Below, one piece after another: positions 23,622 through 28,399 of a stretch of DNA of 28,399 nt. Below the pieces are notes generated by a model that saw only the letters and a list, made by a program, of their open reading frames with translations, was not told the DNA's origin and ran no database searches. A program made the position numbers and the translations under genes. The first letter of the stretch is position 1. Each line of letters opens with the position of its first letter. Origin of the DNA: Verrucomicrobiota bacterium (lineage in GTDB: Bacteria; Verrucomicrobiota; Verrucomicrobiia; Opitutales; Opitutaceae); NCBI GenBank assembly GCA_023410155.1, contig JAEYQF010000222.1, positions 1 through 28,399 of the forward strand, given 5' to 3'.

Positions 23622-25772
23622 ATGTCCAAGAAAAAGACTTCCACACCGGAGAGGTCCCCTACTTTTCGGCTTTCGCCTCAGGATATCCTGCAGATGTTCC
23701 GCGAGCGGTGGCTGCTCGGCCTGATCGTGGCGCTCGTTGCCGCCGCAGCCTTCATCCTGCTGCAACCGAAGGAGTTTCCGACGTTCCGCACCGAAGCCTC
23801 GCTGCTCTTCGAGAGCCGCAAGGATCGCGTGCTCAACATCCCGGATGTCGTGGACACGAACGTGCAGTCAGTCAGCGAGCTGAACACGCACATGGAGCAA
23901 CTGCGCAGTCAGACGTTCTTCGACTACGCGCTGGCCTCGTTCACGCCCACCGAGGCGAAGCGTATCCAGGAAGCTTACCGCGACCCGGATCAGCCCGACG
24001 CCCCCTTGCCGTCCCTCGCTGAGATCATCCGGCCCAACTTCACGCTCTTTGCCCGTCGCGGCACGATGATCATCACCTTGGTGGTGTCTAACCGCGATCC
24101 GGAGAACGCCGCCTTGATCGCCAATCGCCTCGCGCGCCGCTATATCGATTTCAACCTCGACCGCGCGAACACCGGCACCAACTCCGCCATCGTCTTCCTG
24201 CGCAGTCAGGCCGAGGACATGCGCAATCAGGTCGAAGCGTCGGAGAACTCGCTCCAGGCGTATCGCGCCCGGCACAACATCGCGGCGCTCGGGCAGAATC
24301 AAAGTGTCGTCCTCCAGAAAGTGAGCTCCGTCGGCAGCGAGCTTGTGCGCGCCCAGATGGAGCAGGTCGAAGTGCGCTCCACGCTCGAGAAAATCGCGGA
24401 GTATCAAGCAGCAGGCAAAGACCTGCTCCAGATCGCGCCCATCCTCGCCTACGGCCAAGTCTCCGGTCTCGCCGCGCGGCTGGCCGATCTCCGTGCGCAA
24501 CGCGCTCTGCTCGAGCAGAAGTATCTCCGGGCTCATCCGCGGATGCGGGAAAACTCGCTGCAGTTGCAGGAGACGACCCAACTGCTGGCGGACAACATCG
24601 CGATGGCGGTCGCGAATCTGCAGACGCGCCTGAACGTTTCACGCCAGTATGAAGACCGCCTTCGCACCGAGCTCGCCGAGGCGCAGAAGAATGTGCACGA
24701 GCTCGATAAGGTCTCCATTGACTACAAACTCCTCGAGCAGGAAGCGGCCACCAAGCGCGCCACCTACGCGCGGATCGTAGACCGTCTCAATGAGGCGAGC
24801 GTGGCCAGCCAGCTGGAAAACGTGAACATCAAGCTTTTCGACCCGGCCTATGTTCCCGGGCTGCCGATCGGCTCACCGTTCGTGATGGCGTGCGTGAAAG
24901 GCGGCGCTCTTGGTCTGTTCCTCTTCCTCGCCGTGCCCCTCGGCTTCGGTCTGCTCGATACCCGCGTGAAGACTGTCGCTCACGTCGAACAAGGGCTCGG
25001 CCAGACGCTCCTCGGCGCCGTCAAGCAGATCAAAGGGCTCGGCGAAACCGAGCGCGCACACGCCTTCCGCCTGCACAAGGACGGTGCGCTGGAGGAGAGC
25101 TACCGCGGGATCTACAGCGAAATCGACATCCGCTCCTCCGCACCGCTGCCCAAAGTCCTCGCGATCACCAGCACCATGCCGGGCGATGGCAAGAGTCTGA
25201 CTTCGAGCAATCTCGCGGCCGCCTTCGCCGCCCATGGCCGCCGCACGGTTCTCGTCGACTGCGACCTTCGCCGTCCGAGTCTGCATCGCATCTACGGCGC
25301 GAGCGGCGCGCGCGGCTGGTCCCAGTGGGCCCAGTCGCCGCTCTCACCCGAGGAAAAAGGCCGCCCTGCCACCATCGCGGTCGCTGAGAATCTCGACCTC
25401 CTTCCCGCGGGCGGCATGGCCAAGAATCCGACGGAAATCCTCGACCGGCTCTCGTCGTCGGGCCTGCTGAAGCAGCTGACCTCGACATACGATGTCGTGA
25501 TGCTCGACACGCCGCCCGTAGCCGTTTTCCCAGACGCACTTCTCCTCTGCCGGCACTGCAACGAGCTGATCTACGTGTGCAAAGTTGGCGCCGTGCGGCT
25601 CAGCCTGGTCCGGCGCACGCTCGATCGGATCCGCGAAACCGGCGTCTCCGTTCTCGGAATGGTGCTCAACCAGATGCCCGAAGCCCGGCTCCATGCATAC
25701 GGCTACCAAGGCTACGGCTCGCAACGCACCGACTACTACGAAGCCTACGCGAAGAGCAGCGTCGCCAGCTGA
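23622..25772 (+). CDS. Wzc-like polysaccharide co-polymerase with BY-type tyrosine kinase
   Basis: This 716-aa inner-membrane protein controls polymer length and export. TM1 is about 28-47 (WLLGLIVALVAAAAFILL). A Wzz-type periplasmic region with long coiled-coil helices covers about 50-410, and TM2 is about 420-446. The cytoplasmic kinase carries Walker A STMPGDGKS with Lys524, Walker A' VLVDCDLRRPSLH and Walker B VVMLDTPPVAVF. The C-terminal tail has six tyrosines (AYGYQGYGS and DYYEAYA), the usual autophosphorylation cluster. Fusion of Wzz and kinase in one chain is the proteobacterial (Wzc) arrangement. It follows the OPX gene closely. The full set of kinase motifs suggests activity. Confidence 0.95.
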   Translation: MSKKKTSTPERSPTFRLSPQDILQMFRERWLLGLIVALVAAAAFILLQPKEFPTFRTEASLLFESRKDRVLNIPDVVDTNVQSVSELNTHMEQLRSQTFFDYALASFTPTEAKRIQEAYRDPDQPDAPLPSLAEIIRPNFTLFARRGTMIITLVVSNRDPENAALIANRLARRYIDFNLDRANTGTNSAIVFLRSQAEDMRNQVEASENSLQAYRARHNIAALGQNQSVVLQKVSSVGSELVRAQMEQVEVRSTLEKIAEYQAAGKDLLQIAPILAYGQVSGLAARLADLRAQRALLEQKYLRAHPRMRENSLQLQETTQLLADNIAMAVANLQTRLNVSRQYEDRLRTELAEAQKNVHELDKVSIDYKLLEQEAATKRATYARIVDRLNEASVASQLENVNIKLFDPAYVPGLPIGSPFVMACVKGGALGLFLFLAVPLGFGLLDTRVKTVAHVEQGLGQTLLGAVKQIKGLGETERAHAFRLHKDGALEESYRGIYSEIDIRSSAPLPKVLAITSTMPGDGKSLTSSNLAAAFAAHGRRTVLVDCDLRRPSLHRIYGASGARGWSQWAQSPLSPEEKGRPATIAVAENLDLLPAGGMAKNPTEILDRLSSSGLLKQLTSTYDVVMLDTPPVAVFPDALLLCRHCNELIYVCKVGAVRLSLVRRTLDRIRETGVSVLGMVLNQMPEARLHAYGYQGYGSQRTDYYEAYAKSSVAS

Positions 25773-25794
25773 CGTCCTCGCCTTCGCCAACTCC

Positions 25795-27246
25795 ATGGTC
25801 GAAACACTCCGCAGTGGTAGCGGATGGGTGCTCCTGTGCGCACTGGCGGGCGCTCCGCTCGCGTGGGCGGGCACACGGCCCGTCGCCCTGACCGGCCTCA
25901 CCGCCCTCGTCGCGATCGGGGGATCGATGTGGGCCGTATCCGCTCTCTTGATACGCCCGTCGCTTCCAGCCTGGCCGCTCGTGGGCGCGGCACTCGTGGC
26001 GGCGGTCGCGGTGAGCTGGTGTTTCCTCCCGACCGTGCCGCTGCCGGAATTCACCGTTCGCCATCTCGCCCGCGTTTCGGCCCGCTGGCCGGGGAGCATG
26101 ATCCCGCGCGAGCCGGGTGCACTGATCACCTGGGCGGCCGCCTCCGTGCTCGCGTTTCTCGCTCTGCTCGACCTCGTGCGCGAACGGCTCTGGCGCGTCC
26201 GCACCGCGGTGGTGATCGCGGCCACCGGGATCGCCGTGGCCATCCTGGGACTCGTCCAAAACGCGTCGCACGCCCGGGGCATCTTCTGGGAGCACGCGCC
26301 CCGCGGACCCACGACGTTCTTCGGCACGTTTTATCATCACACTTCCGCCGGCGCCTATCTAAACTGCATCTGGCCGACCGCGCTCGGAACAGCGCTGCTA
26401 CTACTTCAGGCGCCCGCATCCCGCGCCCGGCTGGCCGCCGGTGCGTTGCTGGTGGGAACCGTGATCGTCCTCGCGGCTCACGCGGGCCACATCTCGCGTT
26501 TTCCGCAGGTGGTCGCGGCGGTATTCATCGGTGTGACAACATTCTGGATACGCCCATGGCGGTTCGCCTCATCCATCTCGTGGCTCCGCCCCGCGCCGCT
26601 CGCGACCGTCGCACTACTGGCGGTGGCCGCTGTCTCCATCGTGATGCATACCGGACGGACCGAAATCATCCGCGATCGGTGGGCCTCCCTCGAATGGCGC
26701 AAGCTGATCGGCGGCGGCACTCCGGTGCCTCCGGCTGCACCGGCGGCTTGGCCGGCCTTGATGCGGGCCGACCTGTTTGTCGCCTCGGATCACCGCCAGT
26801 ATCCGCTGGGAGACCGCGGCGCGGCTTATGCCACCGCGGTGCAGGCCATCGGCGAGCGTCCCTGGCTCGGCTGGGGCCCGGGTGGCTGGATCGCGGCCGC
26901 CGCCGCGTGCAGCGTTGATCCATTCGTCCGCACTTTCTTTCAGATGCTCCAGTTCACGCATCAGGATTATCTCCAAGCTGCGGTTGAATGGGGGCTGCTC
27001 GGAGCCCTCGGTTGGGCCCTGCTCGTGCCCGCTTCTGTGATCCTCGCCCTGCGCACTCTCCGCTCGCGACCGGAACGCGACTGGATCTCCGCTGGCGCCA
27101 CGCTCGCCCTGGGAGCGGTGCTCACGCAGTCGCTGATCGATTTCCCGCTGCAGATTCCCGCCCTTCAACTCACCGCGCTGGCCCTCGCCGCGCTCGCATG
27201 GACCAGCTCCCTGGCACCTGCGCGATCCTTTTCCCAGTCTACATGA
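25795..27246 (+). CDS. O-antigen ligase/Wzy-like polytopic membrane protein
   Basis: This 483-aa integral membrane protein has about ten or more hydrophobic helices. A Wzy_C/WaaL-type segment lies in the C-terminal half (RPWLGWGPGGW, followed by FTHQDYLQAAVEWGLLGALGW). The H-D-Y-L motif after GWGPG is typical of O-antigen ligases and polymerases, which join polyprenyl-linked glycans. ATG 25795 is chosen because the first helix (WVLLCALAGAPLAWA) starts just after it; the longer frame to 25585 overlaps the kinase gene. Its stop overlaps the next gene's ATG (ATGA at 27243-27246), showing translational coupling. It could be a polymerase (Wzy) or a ligase; sequence alone does not separate them. 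Confidence 0.82.
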   Translation: MVETLRSGSGWVLLCALAGAPLAWAGTRPVALTGLTALVAIGGSMWAVSALLIRPSLPAWPLVGAALVAAVAVSWCFLPTVPLPEFTVRHLARVSARWPGSMIPREPGALITWAAASVLAFLALLDLVRERLWRVRTAVVIAATGIAVAILGLVQNASHARGIFWEHAPRGPTTFFGTFYHHTSAGAYLNCIWPTALGTALLLLQAPASRARLAAGALLVGTVIVLAAHAGHISRFPQVVAAVFIGVTTFWIRPWRFASSISWLRPAPLATVALLAVAAVSIVMHTGRTEIIRDRWASLEWRKLIGGGTPVPPAAPAAWPALMRADLFVASDHRQYPLGDRGAAYATAVQAIGERPWLGWGPGGWIAAAAACSVDPFVRTFFQMLQFTHQDYLQAAVEWGLLGALGWALLVPASVILALRTLRSRPERDWISAGATLALGAVLTQSLIDFPLQIPALQLTALALAALAWTSSLAPARSFSQST

Positions 27247-28106
27247 GCACGCTCACTCGTTCCTACCACGTCGTCATCAAGCCGCATCAGAAGTGGCTGT
27301 ATTTTGACTGGCGCGGACTCGTTCAATATCGCGACCTGCTGCTGCTGTTGGTCCGTCGCGACTTCATCTCCCGCTACAAGCAAACCGTGCTGGGCCCCGC
27401 CTGGTTTATCGTCAGCCCGGTGATCACGACGCTGGTCTACACGCTGATCTTCAGCCGGGCTCTCGGCATTTCTACGGCGGGCGTCGCACCGGTGCTCTTC
27501 TATCTCTCCGGCCTCATGGGCTGGACGTATTTCTCCACCGTCATCAGCACCACCGCGACGACGTTTACGACGAGCGCGAACCTCTTCGGCAAGGTCTACT
27601 TCCCTCGCGTCGTGGTGCCCTTCGCCCTCGGCGTCAGCCACTGCATCACCTTCGCGATCCAACTCAGCACGTTCCTGGTGGTGCTCACGATGCATCAGTT
27701 TTCCGGACGCGTCGACGTGTCGCTGCCGCAAGTGATTTCGGCTCTCGCCCTCACGCCGTTCCTGCTGCTCCACCTTGGCATGCTCGGACTCGGGGTGGGC
27801 CTGACTCTGTCTTCGTTGACCGCGAAATACCGCGATCTCCAACATCTGGTGCCCACCTTGATCAATCTCTGGATGTTTGCCTCGCCGGTCATCTATCCGA
27901 CGCGGCGGATTCCAGAGAACCTCAAGTGGATCACCGATCTGAACCCCGTGGCCCCCATCATCGAGGCGTTCCGTCACCTCTATCTGGGAACCCCGACCAT
28001 GTCCCTCACCGCCTACGTGGGCTCCGCGCTGTTCGCGCTGCTGCTGTTCACGTTCGGCGTGCTGAGTTTCCAACGCACCGCCCGCACCGTCGCCGACATC
28101 GTCTAA
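27243..28106 (+). CDS. ABC-2 type polysaccharide/LPS export permease (Wzm/TagG-like)
   Basis: This 287-aa permease has six predicted TM helices. Family segments include LLLLLVRRDFISRYKQTVLGPAWFIVSPV (core RRDFISRYKQTVLGPAW), GLMGWTYFSTVI, FGKVYFPRVVVPFA and ASPVIYPTRRIPENLKWITDLNPVAPIIEAFRHL (core SPVIYPTRRIP). These match the inner-membrane subunit that exports completed or partial glycans. The ATG overlaps the preceding stop by four bases (ATGA). The ATPase subunit follows nine bases downstream. The length and NPVAPIIEAFR motif agree with Wzm/TagG-type permeases. Confidence 0.93.
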   Translation: MSTLTRSYHVVIKPHQKWLYFDWRGLVQYRDLLLLLVRRDFISRYKQTVLGPAWFIVSPVITTLVYTLIFSRALGISTAGVAPVLFYLSGLMGWTYFSTVISTTATTFTTSANLFGKVYFPRVVVPFALGVSHCITFAIQLSTFLVVLTMHQFSGRVDVSLPQVISALALTPFLLLHLGMLGLGVGLTLSSLTAKYRDLQHLVPTLINLWMFASPVIYPTRRIPENLKWITDLNPVAPIIEAFRHLYLGTPTMSLTAYVGSALFALLLFTFGVLSFQRTARTVADIV

Positions 28107-28115
28107 CTCACCACC

Positions 28116-28399
28116 ATGGCTCAGCCGATCATTTCAATCCACAACCTCTCGAAGCAGTATCGCCTCGGAAAAATTGGCATGTCCAGTTTGCGGGACGAGC
28201 TCCAGCGCTGGTGGGAACGCCGCCGGGAAGCGGCGATGCCCCCGGGCATGAAACCCGAGCGCCCGCAAAGTTTCTGGGCCTTGCGCGACGTCTCCTTCGA
28301 AGTGCAGCCGGGACAAGTCGTCGGCCTGATCGGCCGCAACGGCGCCGGGAAGAGCACGCTCCTCAAGATCCTCAGCCGCATCACCGAGCCGTCGAAGGG
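28116..28399 (+). CDS. ABC transporter ATP-binding protein for polysaccharide export (Wzt/TagH-like), 5' part
   Basis: Only the first 94 codons are present; the gene runs off the window end. It begins MAQPIISIHNLSKQYRLG. A distinctive insert (SLRDELQRWWERRREA) and FWALRDVSFEVQPGQ come before Walker A GLIGRNGAGKST, followed by LLKILSRITEPS. The insert and the ALRDVSFEV phrase are typical of Wzt-type exporters of O-antigen or teichoic acid. It pairs with the permease nine bases upstream. Whether a C-terminal carbohydrate-binding domain is present cannot be seen. Confidence 0.92.
   Translation, partial: MAQPIISIHNLSKQYRLGKIGMSSLRDELQRWWERRREAAMPPGMKPERPQSFWALRDVSFEVQPGQVVGLIGRNGAGKSTLLKILSRITEPSK

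Noticed and set aside
25585..25794. Upstream extension of the O-antigen-ligase-like gene
   Set aside because: The extra 70 codons lie in another frame of the tyrosine-kinase gene and are Ser/Arg/Pro-rich; the hydrophobic N-terminus begins only after ATG 25795.
26988..27242. Upstream extension of the ABC permease
   Set aside because: It overlaps the preceding membrane-protein gene out of frame. The ATGA overlap at 27243 and the family N-terminus support the shorter form.

Overview
This window is a high-GC bacterial chromosome segment. It probably comes from Verrucomicrobiota, perhaps Opitutaceae. That placement is inferred from gene repertoire, the propeller-type hybrid kinase, the style of the intergenic repeats and codon use; no rRNA or marker phylogeny is available here. 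Coding density is high and no tRNA, rRNA, IS element or CRISPR array was seen.

Layout: (1) 1-3322, the tail of a branched-chain amino-acid ABC importer operon, livH(partial)-livM-livG-livF. Its two larger intercistronic gaps are filled by unrelated inverted-repeat elements. (2) 3653-8372 on the minus strand, treZ-treY, which make trehalose from maltooligosaccharides. (3) 8609-10450, htpG (Hsp90), with a strong intrinsic terminator, then a small two-helix membrane protein. (4) 10920-12100 on the minus strand, a two-gene locus: a 90-aa Sec-leader peptide carrying two copies of AAAACATPCHFAG, followed 8 bp later by a compact YcaO-family enzyme. This looks like a minimal RiPP (ribosomally made, post-translationally modified peptide) system and is the most novel item in the window. 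(5) 12224-19122, a signalling cluster: a 1278-aa propeller hybrid histidine kinase (divergent from the RiPP-like locus), two NarL/LuxR-type response regulators, a HisKA_3-type kinase with a degenerate ATPase, and a stand-alone receiver. (6) 19345-28399, an exopolysaccharide locus: polyprenyl-phosphate sugar-1-phosphate transferase, RfaH/NusG-like antiterminator, outer-membrane beta-barrel, short OPX export protein, Wzc-like co-polymerase/tyrosine kinase, O-antigen-ligase/Wzy-like membrane protein, and a Wzm/Wzt-like ABC exporter (ATPase cut by the window end).

A second unexplained signal is a family of degenerate 22-bp tandem repeats. They occur in three intergenic gaps, and all three gaps lie between converging genes (livF/treY, small ORF/YcaO, receiver/sugar transferase).

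Working model (inference): the signalling genes may control the neighbouring polysaccharide locus. The peptide/YcaO pair could be an exported, modified Cys/His peptide, possibly metal-binding or a signal, sensed by or co-regulated with the divergent periplasmic-sensor kinase. Neither link is proven by sequence.
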